Assembly (NCBI RefSeq): GCF_041260155.1
Contig: NW_027248377.1
Location: 404,501-468,500 of the forward strand
DNA length: 64,000 nucleotides
Source of the DNA: Ptychodera flava
Lineage: Eukaryota; Hemichordata; Enteropneusta; Ptychoderidae
Reading direction: 5' to 3'
The position numbers were made by a program, and so were the translations under genes. Below, in pieces: positions 34,005 through 45,390 of the stretch. The notes under the pieces are model-generated. The model did not search any database. It was not told the origin of the DNA and was given only the letters and a program-made list of their open reading frames with translations. Positions within the stretch are counted from its first letter, which is position 1; each line of letters opens with the position of its first letter.

Positions 34005-34744
34005 GTCAGGTATATATTTTTATATTCACTGTACAGTAGTTTTCAGTATATGCATGCAAGTCAGATTATGAAGTCTCTTGAAATATTTAAGATGGTTTTA
34101 TTCTACTTTTTGCCAAAGTGTGTGTATTCATCAAATAGAACAGGTCTTCAGTGTAATTGATGCAGTCATGTGATGCAATACGCTCTTGGCCAACCTGAAT
34201 TAAATTACTGCAGAGTGATTTAAACAATATGTCACCAAAATATATCCTTTCAAATTGTCAGCTGTAAGTGGTTTTATATATAAATACCTTCTCTTGTTAA
34301 AGTCCATTCATATAGAGTAATTAAAAAGGAAAGTTTCGAATAACCAAATCATTACAGATATCAAATGCCATTTCAATGTACAACAAATTCCATTTCTACT
34401 TTAAGTGAACTAAACATGACCTCATTAATGCCTGACCTGATTTACTCTTATGTTATTTCTCTAAAACATAAGCAATGGCAAACTCAGGTTCTCATAAACA
34501 AGGAGAGAAGATGAATACTCTGTCTTCTTTAGACAATTTTTACCTGATAAGTGTGCGTCACAAAATTCAAATTCAAAAGTATAAGTTTTAAACATCACTA
34601 GTTTTCTTCCTGTGGCTCTCCCTTAATTTTGTCATACTGTGAATATAGTGAGACAAGCCATAGGTCAATTTCGATGTGAATGTATTTAATGTGTATATTT
34701 ACGCCATAAATCATATACTTTACATCTGATTTGATATTTCATAG
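34005..34744 (+). other. Host intron, nothing recognised
   Basis: AT-rich; bounded by GTCAGG and TTTCATAG. Confidence 0.5.
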
Positions 34745-34917
34745 GGAGAATTTAGGATGAAAGAGTTAGACGCAAAGTTCCAATTCATATCAGAACAAGA
34801 GATCAATGATGAAATACGGGAATTGAAAAGTGGATTGGAAAGAGGTTTCACCAGTGGAGTTGAGAAAGCAACCAGAGAACGAATCTCCTCATTAGAAGCA
34901 TCAAAGATTACTCCCAG
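34745..34917 (+). CDS. Host gene exon (173 nt, coiled coil)
   Basis: 57 codons plus two bases, open in the phase left by the previous exon: GEFRMKELDAKFQFISEQEI, then a Glu/Lys-rich helix with GLERGFTSGVEKATRER and ending ASKITP. Good splice sites (TTTCATAG, GTGAGT). It leaves phase 2, and two different downstream acceptors fit it (35025 and 36109). The helical, charged character resembles C-terminal stalks of large GTPases, but I see no motif that proves that and give no name. Confidence 0.78.
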
Positions 34918-35024
34918 GTGAGTTATAAATCTGCTTTGTGATAGTTTGTCATCCTTGAAACAGTTAATTTAAAGTTTTGAAATGGTCATCATCTCAGTCA
35001 GTCAGTTTAATTTTCTTGTTGTAG

Positions 35025-35085
35025 TCTCATTATGGAAGAAATAAAACGAAGATGCAAGGAAGAATTTTTGAAACTTACTGGATGA
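35025..35085 (+). CDS. Host gene terminal exon, version A
   Basis: After a strong acceptor (TTTTCTTGTTGTAG), one base completes Ser and 19 codons follow (LIMEEIKRRCKEEFLKLTG), then TGA at 35083. AATAAA at 35156-35161 could serve for polyadenylation. It resembles exon a at 9897 in its first 24 bases. Frame, splice site, stop and poly(A) signal agree, which supports a real 3' end. Confidence 0.72.
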
Positions 35086-36108
35086 GCAAGACCATGATAC
35101 AATTATATTGCATACACTTATCACAATCCCACAGAGGCATGTTTTCAAGTTTATTAATAAAATAATCAAATTATACCAAATTTTCCCTTTAAATGTATCT
35201 TTGATTTTAGAAATATTTATTCTCCACTTAATATAAGTTCATCATATACTATTACTGAATTGCCATCTCATTTCCAGCAACCTATATTTAATTGGAAAAA
35301 GCTAGTGAATGCCAGCATAGTTTGAATATGCAAGTTTCCCTGACCCAATTTCAAAGCATATATACACACACATTACTTCATCACATTAAGTGAATATAAC
35401 TGGAAAGAGTGTTGCCTCTTACATGTACATTTTCACACAAAATACTGATATCACTTTAAATATCCCCATTAGTGTACTAGAACCAAAGCTTGTTTTAAAA
35501 AGCAAGAGAAACCATTTGTCTGCAATGTATTCTTTGCCAACATTGTAAAGCTGCTTTTGAGACATATGTACTGGTAAGTGAGAACAAAATGGTGACAGAA
35601 ATATATCTTGTGATTGAAAAAAACCAAGCTAGTACATACATCTGAGTACTTTTGTTCATCAATCCCAGCTGGGCGAATGTGCATATAGAATATTGTTTGA
35701 GTACCTTTTTGTACATGACAGGTTGTGCTGCATGTGACGTACGTAATCAAGAGTCATTATAGTTTTTGCAATTACAATCTTATGAACTTTACTCTGTGAT
35801 TGCTACATGAATCTTAAAAGGAAATTCAGCTATACTCTCAAAAGGATACTGGTGATGTGTTTAAATATGCGTGATAAGTAAGAAATAAATAACAACCTAC
35901 TCATCTTCATGGGCTAGGTGAGTTATATGCCTGATAGACAGCTGACAATTAGTTCCTGATTTTGGTTTTAAACTGAGATCAGAAGGAAGATTTCTGGTGT
36001 GTGCTTGACATAATTATCTGGTCATGCAGGTCATATCTTGTAATTCTTGAGCAGGCAACTTTCAAGTGTTTATATTGTCCATGACTTTCTGACGCTTATG
36101 TTTTACAG
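35086..36108 (+). other. 3' UTR / intron, nothing else recognised
   Basis: Probable 3' UTR of version A up to the AATAAA at 35156, then AT-rich DNA without a credible exon. Confidence 0.5.
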
Positions 36109-36184
36109 GGAATACTTAAAATTGCAAAGTGATATAGATTCTAAAATAATTAAAAAGAAATTACAGATAGAAGAAGAGAGGGAG
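36109..36184 (+). CDS. Host gene alternative exon, version B (76 nt)
   Basis: Between TATGTTTTACAG and GTGAGT. It fits the phase-2 end of the 34745 exon: one base completes Arg and 25 codons follow (EYLKLQSDIDSKIIKKKLQI and on), all charged and helical. It ends in phase 0 and joins the exon at 36454 in frame. Confidence 0.7.
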
Positions 36185-36453
36185 GTGAGTATATTCATGA
36201 TGTCAGGAGATTTGCTGTCTGAAATATTGATGAGATATTACTTCTACAGTGTCTGTGTTCTGCCACTGTTGAGGTCAAGTCAAGAAGAGCTAATCCAAAC
36301 ACAAAGTGCAACAGACACATCTATTCACTGAATGATGTTCATGGTTTAATGTAGTGCAGTGATGACAATTTTTGATGACAGGAAATCTACATCTCAACTT
36401 AAGTTATATTCGAGTTGTATTCCTTTTCTGTTCCTTGGGTTCTTTAATTGTAG
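36185..36453 (+). other. Host intron, nothing recognised
   Basis: Ends in a good polypyrimidine tract (TTCCTTTTCTGTTCC) and TTGTAG. Confidence 0.5.
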
Positions 36454-36549
36454 CTCTTCCATGCGAAAGAAGACAAAAGTGAAAAAGAAAGTGAAGTAAT
36501 GAAAGGAATAAGTGGAATGAAGATTGGAAGGTCTGGAAAGCACACCTAA
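36454..36549 (+). CDS. Host gene terminal exon, version B
   Basis: In phase 0 after the 36109 exon: LFHAKEDKSEKESEVMKGIS followed by GMKIGRSGKHT and TAA at 36547. The tail is basic and lacks heptads, so versions A and B would give different C-termini. A donor-like CAGGTAATT three bases after the stop suggests that a 3' UTR intron may follow. Confidence 0.68.
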   Translation, partial: LFHAKEDKSEKESEVMKGISGMKIGRSGKHT

Positions 36550-37276
36550 CAGGTAATTGTTTTACTTGCATAAATAACATACTTGGCTCAAATTTTAATT
36601 TCATATTTGTATTTTGGGGGAAATTTTTTCCATTTTTGGTCAAGAAAAATTTTCTATGAAATCGCTTGTCTGATTGCTTTGAAACTTTGTATGCATATTC
36701 CTACGGATAAACTTTTAAGTTGATTGTGTTCATATTGGGGTGAACTTTGCATATTTGTATTTTAGATCATTTTTCCCTTTTCATGGTCAAAAAATCACCC
36801 TGGTGTTTGATTTGTCGAATGTGTGCTCAACTGTAAATTTGAATTTGTTTAAAAAAGATATCATTTACCAGAAGTATGCTAATGAGCAGGAAAAGTGTTC
36901 ACTTGGTAAGAAAGAAGTCTGAATTTTACCTATTGGGGATTATTTGTACAGAAACACAACTTAAGACCTCCAGATCCAGTCAATGATAAGCTGTTTTCTT
37001 AAATATTTAATACTGCTTGATGAATTACCAAATATTGTTTACATTAGTTCCATGCAGTACAATGTTACAAGAGTACATTGTTACTTCAGCATGGTAGATT
37101 GTATTCACTAATTTTGAGGTGCCAGGCTGCATGGTATTGTGTATGTGTGTGTCCACTGCAACAGTTGCCAATCATTACATGACTTTGCCTTGGGTTTTGT
37201 TGGACGGTGCATCAAAAGGTGTCCCAACGCACTTGACAATATGGAAATTCCAAGCTAAGGTCCATAAAAGCTATTA
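36550..37276. other. No gene seen
   Basis: AT-rich DNA beyond the host gene's 3' end. No repeats were recognised. Confidence 0.5.
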
Positions 37277-38448
37277 CAGTTGAAGCTGCTATTCTTCTTC
37301 GGTGGGGCAAGTTGGTAATACCTACCAATTTAGCTAGGGATATAGCAATATACCAAGGGAACTTCCGAAGCCCAACTCTGTTTTCCTGTCTGAAGCAGCA
37401 AGATGAGATCTAAACAAACAGTGGATAACAAATTATACAGCCACCAATGGTGATCTGATAACTGGGATGAACCATAATATACTCCATTGTCCCCTTCCTG
37501 TTTCTGTAATTTAGCTGGTCAGAGGGAACTTTGGTAGTGATTTTGAATGTATGGCTCAGTTCATTGTGTAGTATGTTGAACATTGTTCTGATTGCCGGCT
37601 GGTTTTTCACAGTACAAGTATTCTAAAACAGGTATTTTGTCAATATTTTACTGGCTGCTATCTGTCTGCAAAAAATTAAGCAACCAGTTGTGCAGTTCTT
37701 GTCAAGGTTTTTGACTGTGGCCTTCTGGGATGTTTTTGGCAATGGTACTGAGAGTGAGTCTGGACAATGACATGCTGAAGTGCTGTCTGTGGTGCATTTA
37801 ATTTCTGGGCGAAGTTTCAACTTCATGTAGCTTTGTACGATTACTTTCCTTGTTAAAATATCAACAGATTTTGTCATCTTGTCTCGGATTTTGATGGAGC
37901 TAAAATTCAAGACAGCTACTATAAAGTTGACTTTTTATGAGTCACTCAGAGTGCTTTTGATTAGACTCCTGTGAACCACATAGTAAAGACCAGCTTTTGA
38001 AAGATCAATGTACATGGGGTGATCTTAAACTTTGTACAAAATACCATGTTCTGTAATGATTTTATTTTATACAGTTTTTTCAAACCTTGTTTAATATTTA
38101 TCCAAAAAAGACAAGGCATGATATGATCTCTTAAGATCATGTTTTATTCCTTGCAGTTTTCATTCCCAAATCCAGTCCCCTTTTAACAAACCTACATGAA
38201 AATGGTTCATCTTGGTTATCAGATCACCATTGCTGGTGGTAAAATTCTAAACCGGCTGTGTTTGTTTAGATCTCATCTTGCCGCTTCAGATAGGAAAACA
38301 GACTTTGGCTTAGGAAGTTCCCTTGGTATATTGGTATATGGGTAGCAAAATTGGTGGGTAATTACCAACCTTGGTATAGTGCAGTATCCCTAGCTAAATT
38401 GGTGGGTAATTACCAACTTGCCCCATTGAAGAATAATGGCCTCAACTG
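37277..38448. mobile_element. 1.17-kb TIR element flanked by TA
   Basis: The inverted ends begin CAGTTGA and share TGGGGCAAGTTGGTAAT, CCAATTTAGCTAGGGATA and TTCCCTTGGTATATTG, then AGATGAGATCTAAACAAAC. Arms are about 200 bases. TA lies at 37275-37276 and 38449-38450. No transposase ORF is visible. Confidence 0.8.
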
Positions 38449-38767
38449 TAAATATCATACATACAATCAATTAGGCCTGCCCCAACTAACCAAATGTGAT
38501 CAAGCAAAGTGTCATTGACGTAATATATATTGGACTTTCATGTCAACATGTGCACTACCTTGTGTATAGGTAACCTTGACCTGACGTGTTAATTGAAGAT
38601 GTTATAATGTGATCAACTGTATTATGTGCAAATAATCAATTTGTGTAATTTTCATTGTAGGAGCAGCTACAGTACACAAGTGGCCATCACTTGCCTGATC
38701 AGATGAAGATAAAATATTCTAAAACTCCTTTCAATTCTTTCTTGTGAGATTATATACTTTGAGGTTT

Positions 38768-38912
38768 TTACCCAATACCACCTGTTCCTGTGTTGTATCA
38801 GCATGAATGTCATTTGTGAATGATGCAGCAGACACTTGACTTCCTCTTGTGTCTGATGCATCACAAATGACAGGAATGCTGATACAACACAGGAACAGGT
38901 GGTATTGGGTAA
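38768..38912. repeat. 145-bp foldback
   Basis: Inverted arms: TTACCCAATACCACCTGTTC then CTGTGTTGTATCAGCAT, GTCATTTGTGA and CAGACAC, mirrored with a loop of about 15 bases. The two arms differ at only a few positions. Confidence 0.85.
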
Positions 38913-39233
38913 TAATGGATTGTTCATTTACCCATGCCCATATTTTGGAAAAAAAGTGAGAGAAGTAAGGATTACTGGTTTCAATTTGAAGTATCTCATT
39001 TATTCTGCTGTGCACATTGATTTAAATTACAACAATAAAAAAGGCACTTATATTCACACTCATGCCTTTACAATGCACACAATGTGGCATCGATATTCTT
39101 GGCACTAAAAACTGCCCAGTCTGGATTTTGTCCATATAAGATATCATGTGCAGACAATCAGCCAACAGGAACAGTAAAAATTTTGTTATTTTTAAGTACA
39201 CAAATTTTAGAAAATATTACACTTGGCGCACCA

Positions 39234-40024
39234 GTTATTGGAACACCAAATTAGGTAATTACCCAGCAACTTGGCTGAGTACTTTGCTATTTGACCTGGC
39301 ATTTACCTAAACAAGAGTCTGTTTTATTGTCTGAAGACTGATAAGATATCCACCAAACTCAGCAGGCAGCTCCTCCACTGAGTAAATTGATATACCTTGA
39401 AAAAACATTTTTGACTGGCAGCTACTATGTAGTTGATGGGAGAGTTTTGAAGGGGGAATAAAATGATGTAATGTGTAAAACATGATTTGCTGGTGTCATT
39501 TTGTGTCCTGTCTTTGTATATATGCATATTATTACTAGTTTTCAAATCAGAATTACATACATTGAAGAAACACTGACTGTCAGAGCAACATCCAATCATA
39601 TAATAAAAATGGACTGTTCCATCAACGTCGGTGGTGGGCTCATGGAAGGTGGTAACTTTGATGACAGTTTTGTACACTCTAGATTAATACAAGGGATGCT
39701 GCCATGTTTCAATTCCAAATAACATACTGAAGCAAAACCTGTCAGGTTCAGGTGCAGGACACAAAATGAGTACAATAGATTGTTTTACATCATAATATTT
39801 ATTCCCCTTTTCACAATTTTCCCATGAACTAGATGCCAGTTGAAAATGGGTGTTCCAGTGTAGGCATATCAGTTTACTCAGTGGGAGCTGCCTGCTTAGT
39901 TTGGTGGATTTCTTATCAGTCTTCAGACCATAAAACAGACTCTTGTTTAGGTAAACGCCAGGTCAAATAGCAAAGTGCTCAGCCAAGTTGCTTGGTAATT
40001 GCCTAATTCGGCGTTCCAATAACT
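39234..40024. mobile_element. About 790-bp element with 150-bp inverted ends
   Basis: AGTTATTGGAAC, AATTAGGTAATTACC, CAAATAGCAAAG, AACAAGAGTCTGTTTTAT and CCAAACT...GCAGGCAGCTCC occur in order at the left and reversed at 39862-40024. No clear target duplication was found, so the ends may be off by several bases. No coding capacity. Confidence 0.7.
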
Positions 40025-42039
40025 CATGCCACCGCTGTAACTGAAGGTGAAACCTTATGTCAATAGACTGGGAAATGACAAACAATGCATTGCCAATTAC
40101 TGATCGAACTTCTGAAAGTCAATGAAAGTGAACTACAGATAGTGATGATGTAGTTTATGAATGGCATAAAGTTATGTTTAATGGTGGATTGTAACATTTA
40201 TCATAAAATATCCACTTGGGGATATTTTACGGTAAATAGAATCAGGATATCGCAATATGGGCATGGGTGTATGATAACCCTGCATATTTTACATTGTAAG
40301 TCTTCCATTTTATTGAATCAAAACAGTACTATCAATGATTAATCTACCCCCCTGTGGGGTACAGTACCATGACAGTACTCAGCATTTATGATATCTGGCA
40401 TGTGCGTGTTTGTGTGATAGTCACTAACTAAACGCACGAGGTCAGCAAAGTAAAATCCAAAAAGAATTTTGTGGTAGCGTAGACCTGTACTAATACTGTC
40501 ATTTAAGAACAGTATGTGTGACTCTTCATTCATTGAAATACTTAAACTTAAGCCTCCTGGTCCACAAGACTGGTAAATTTGTGTGATCACCAAAAAAAAT
40601 TATGAATCTACTTATAGATCACTGAAATTGATAGGAATTGCTCACCACAGTCTTGTCATAAACGGCACTTCTTTCCAAATCCAATATTTCCTGGAGGCAC
40701 TAAATGGATTAGTGGATTAGTGGTGTATACTAGTATTTTCCAGGCTATATCTCTGTTTTGCATTTTTTTTTAATTGTGCTATCAATGTTTTATTAACCTA
40801 TTCTCAAAATCGGGCCAATGGATTCAGTTCAAGGTTTTCAATATAATCAGATAATCAAAATGTTCAGAAATATGTAGATAATATTCAGATGTTTATTATT
40901 TACCAGACTGATTACATGTTCTATACATTTCATCGATATACAATACTCAGTACACCCTGCTTTTTGAAGAAACATTTCCTATCACCCATGATTTTATCAC
41001 ACTTGACAAACACTCAATGTAGTTATTATCTAGATGTATTGGCATGTGGTGTAATTTTACTTTTTAAAAATAATTTTTGTCTTAAAGGAAATAATATAAT
41101 CCAAACAAAGGTCAATAACATCTTTACTGAAATAAGTCAGCAATTTTCTGTAGATAGTACTCACTGTAAACTGGGTAGTTGTCATTTCCTTATATCTGTT
41201 TTTGTGTGTACACATTGTGAAATAAAAATATAATTACTATTGACAAATTTAATATTGTGAATCACCTTGCCTTATACTCACAGTACTGAGATTTTGCTTT
41301 TCAGCAAACAGTAGTTAAGAACAAATTTCTGAAAATCTTACTCAATTGTAGACTTCTTGTAAATTCTTCAATTGTTTTTGTAAAACTTTGCCCTTTACTT
41401 CCTGAAATTTAAAGCGTGTTTTATGATCAAACATGTAAATACAGGCAGGATATCCAGTAGATTTTATGAAAGACTCTCTCATGAGAGTAATGTTAAAAAA
41501 AGAATTGATTCCGTTGATATACAGCATTCCCATATCAGCAGTTGAAACACTGGTATGTATGCATCAAAGTAGTGAAATCTGACAATGGTAGATGTTTTGC
41601 CGTTGTAGGGAGTACTGCAAAGATGTTAAAATTTTTAAACTCAATACAACATCTACCATGAATTTAATACAGTGCTTACTGCGTGTTTGAAGTATGTCAG
41701 AAATCAATATTGTTTTTAAAACTGTAATAAAATGAAAAATATTACTTCTGTTGATGAAACAGTATATATTTTATACGTATCAATCATTATTTTTAAAAAA
41801 GTTGCACTTTGAGTGGCACTTTCCATAATAAATGCAGTGAATTTATTACAGATTGCGTTTTTTTGTATATGTATGGTGTTACTGTGTTGAGAGAAAATTC
41901 AAAAGTCTAATTAATATAGCTGATATGCAATATTTGTATCGCAAGAATATATGGAATACTAGAATACAAGGGTATATAGAATGCTGTGGGTATATGGAAT
42001 ACTATGGGTATATAGAGTATTATAACATGCTACATGCTC
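40025..42039. other. No gene seen
   Basis: AT-rich. 41969-42022 carries three degenerate GGGTATATRGAATRCT units, a fourth of which appears beyond the foldback at 42716. The ORF at 40889-41233 has no recognisable domain and AT-rich composition like its surroundings. Confidence 0.5.
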
Positions 42040-42260
42040 ATTCCGAGTCGCGATTCGCCAGAATACATCACGTGACAAGAAAATAGATACGTCTAGTCCC
42101 CACCGGATTGACAAAAGTGACGTCAGAGGGTATTTTTTAAAAGTTCTGACCAAATTTGGAAAAGTGCCCGGTCACGTGACCGTAGTGTCGTCTGCAGCTT
42201 TGAAACGATGGCGGGTGACTAGAACGTGATGTGCGTCCGGGATAGGTGACGACACATTCT
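42040..42260. promoter_or_regulatory. CpG-bearing patch with CRE- and E-box-like sites
   Basis: Within about 140 bases there are ATCACGTGAC (42068), TGACGTCA (42118) and the perfect palindrome GGTCACGTGACC (42171). These are known recognition shapes for bZIP and bHLH factors. There is no TATA box or convincing downstream gene, so a regulatory role is only a guess. Confidence 0.25.
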
Positions 42261-42525
42261 CTAAAACAGATTTTCCAACATTTTCCTATATTCCAACAGC
42301 GTAGGAACTTGAACAGCTCATGGACAGAAAAGATTAAAGTGCAACTAAGGATGTCGCTAGGTATGCTTGGAATATTTTTTGAACGAAAGTGGTACCACGT
42401 ACAACTAAAACCGCTGTGGAAACATCGCCCAGTAAACTTTTCAAAATGGATCGTTGCTGTGCAAAATATCAAAACACATTAAAAACTATATTACAATACA
42501 ACATGAACATGTGGTGTGTTATAAA

Positions 42526-42714
42526 ACACCTATAGCCTGGTCTTTATTCGGGCTATAGCGCCCGTCTATTACCCCTCGTGGCCGTGTGTTACCAGAAACA
42601 CATTGCTATACCCCTCGGCCTTCGGTCTCGGGGAATAGCGATGTGTTTCTGGTAACACACGGCCCCTCAGGGTAATGGAGAGGCGCCCTCATGACCAGGC
42701 AATAGGTGTTTACT
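42526..42714. mobile_element. 189-bp foldback element
   Basis: The arms mirror each other: AAACACCTATAGCCTGGTC, GGGCCGTGTGTTACC-type core and AGAAACACATYGCTAT around a loop of CCTCGGCCTTCGG. It is strongly CpG-rich against its flanks. A TA occurs at each border. Confidence 0.78.
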
Positions 42715-43442
42715 ATGGGTAGATAGAATGCTATGAGTAAACATTTTGCAGAGACTCTTTAATTTTAACAGGTAATATGCACATATCGATAATTGATGCA
42801 ACAAGACTATATGAGTGACATCATTGCTTTAATCTCTGACATTGGATACATTGATGTTTAATATAATAGCACTCTGAAAATGAGAAATCAACAGGTGAAT
42901 TTTTTTCTTACAATCCTCTTTACTGCAGTTAAATGGAATGTATGATAGTCATATTCTTTTCAATGTGGTAGTGTTTTATTGTGTGTAAGAATTGTTTAAG
43001 CAATTGATACGATTGTCGAGATCTTAATATGTGAGTGTCACTTTATCACTCAAAATTCCAAATTATGTACTTAAAACGATTGGAACTATAATTTGGGAGA
43101 ATTGGATCTTTAAATTTTTCCAATTTCTCAAAAGTGTTAGGTGCTCTATAGCTGAATGTTGCAATATTACAAATTAGGCTACTCATAAAAACAAGTGTAT
43201 AACTTAGAACGAGAAGCAGATGAGCTTACATTAAAATGACATTACCTCACTATCCAATTATCCCTAATCAGTTCCAATCGTGTTACTTTTATTTCTTTTG
43301 AGACAGTGTTATGTTTATTTTATTGAAAAAACAAAATTATGTAGTTCTCATTATTGTTACAGTGTGTAACATGTAGCTCTGTGACATTTATCCTAGTTAT
43401 TGCATCTTTGTAGGACTTTAGACTACGATACAATCTTACTCA
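42715..43442. other. No gene seen
   Basis: AT-rich with no recognised repeats. Confidence 0.45.
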
Positions 43443-43878
43443 TTTTTAGTCCTTTGGGCCTTTGGCCCAAAGTACTAATGTGATGACGCGGCCTCTGTTG
43501 TTGCATACAGTGGGCCGTATGCTGTGGACGCAGGTATCTCAGAAACGCTTCAGTAACTTTTTCTGAAATTTGGTCTGGTGGTCACTTTGGCATGTATCTC
43601 AAACAGTCTTTTTTCTTTTTTTGATTGAATCATTTTAAAGTCACTTTTTTAGCTTTTTTGTGAAAACCACTATTTTCAATTTTTCCTCAAAACCACTGAT
43701 TTGATTATTGTGATATTTGGCATGGGTGTTCGTATAGTTGAAATGCCGTCAGAAATGTTCAAAATTTGGTAATACATGCCTTGTATTATTTTTAAACAAT
43801 ATTTTTATCCATTTTTATTTTATATTTACTTGATTTTGACTCGCTTTCGTTAAAGCTACCGTCTGCGCATGCGCACAA
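43443..43878 (+). repeat. 436-bp dispersed repeat, copy 1
   Basis: Same length and nearly identical to 48785-49220. It starts TTTTAGTCCTTTGGGCC and ends CTGCGCATGCGCACAA. It shares the phrase GACGCAGGTATCTCAGAAACG with a shape seen in the TAGTCCCC modules at 29237. Confidence 0.9.
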
Positions 43879-44141
43879 TTTAGGACAAAATCTGAGTTGA
43901 GAATCGAATCGGACGCCATCTTGTTTCTCGGTGTGGGCACATTTTTTACTTGTGAACGTTTCGCTGTGCATTTTAATATATTCTATAGTTATGACGTTGA
44001 CAGTGATGCACTTTTGCGGCTGTCGTGTATTTTTTGGTACGAAAGGCGCCTTTGATCGACTGAAGAATGATGGTACCGGCAGGCATATCAGTTCTACTGA
44101 GGAAGTAATCCACTGGCCCGCATAGGTCAGGGACTCACTTA

Positions 44142-45110
44142 GGGGAGAACCACTTGATTTGTGGGGAGAACCACTTGATTGTGGGGGGGGGGGGGTTATG
44201 GAGGATTTTGAGAAAAAAAATTGTCACCAGGTGAAATAAAAGAAAAAAATAAGACTGTAATGGCTTGAGAAAAAAAATTCTCATAACAGACAGAAATAAA
44301 TAAAAAGGAATTGTCATAATGCAGTTGAAATGAGCAAAATTTTGGAAATTCATTCTCATGTGTTCTTTGCTAGCATGCTGCCATAGGCAGCGCAAATGTT
44401 TTTACCACAAGCAATTCTCATGTGTTTTTTTTCCCAGCACTTATGATATAAGCATTCACTACTTTACACCTCAGTGCACTTGATGTTTTCCTTCCCTTTT
44501 CTGACCCAAGAAATCATATTTCTGGATTTCTGTTGCAATATCTCAATGGTACAGGCAATATCTAGATGGACTATTTGACTTCTGTACATTGTGAAAATTG
44601 AAAACACAAGACAGGAGTCAATAAACTAGTGTAAAAACCAATATATTATTCTCTCAACATAAATGTGTTAGAAAGATTACAAGTTGTCAAAGAAAAATTG
44701 AGGAACAACAAATATAATGAAATACAATGTGTGAGCCTTGTTTCTCTGACCACAAAAGATAACATCTCCCCTGAGAACTTAAAAGGAATTGACTGTTATA
44801 AAGAAAAGCAGGTATAGTACTGATCACTGTTGATTTGCCAAAAAAGTGTTCTATAATTTAAAGTTGTATATATACTAGACTTTCCATTTTGTTTTCATTC
44901 GTTGGAATGTAAAATGAATATATAAAACCATCCTGTGATGTGTGAAACACTGGCTTAAATTTGAAAAATTGCACTGCTACTCCATTTGATAAAAAAATTG
45001 ATGCAGGTGTGACAGTTGAAATTAAAAAATGCTGTCTCTCTGGCAAAAAAAGTTCCCATACCCACTTCCTGCATACCCCCCCCCCCCCCCGAAATCAAAT
45101 GGGTCTCTCC
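44142..45110. mobile_element. 969-bp TIR element flanked by TTA
   Basis: Inverted ends GGGGAGAACCACTTGATT and GGAGAGACCCATTTGATT (reversed right end) lie between TTA at 44139-44141 and 45111-45113, each followed inwards by a run of G (or C). A 3-bp TTA duplication is the hallmark of PIF/Harbinger insertions. No coding region was found. Confidence 0.65.
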
Positions 45111-45390
45111 TTAATATGCGCATGCGCATATAACAAGTTAGCGTTGTTTTTGCAAGGACCAGCTCCTGGCAAGGACTTTTGAAAAATCAAACCGACGCTG
45201 TCTTGTTTCTCGGTCTTGTGCGAATTTTGACGTTTTGAAGCTTTTAGCATTTATTTGATGATGTTTTGTAAATATGAAGTTCACGGTGATTGTATTTTTG
45301 TTGCTGTCATGTATTTTTTTGGCACGAAACGCTCCTTCGTTACCGGCGAATCCATTGCTTTAGCGAGGCAATCCCACCGGCGGCCCGTTA

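Noticed and set aside
42137..42482. Overlapping 111-aa (minus) and 78-aa (plus) ORFs
   Set aside because: Open on both strands without a domain, splice signal or codon bias that favours either.
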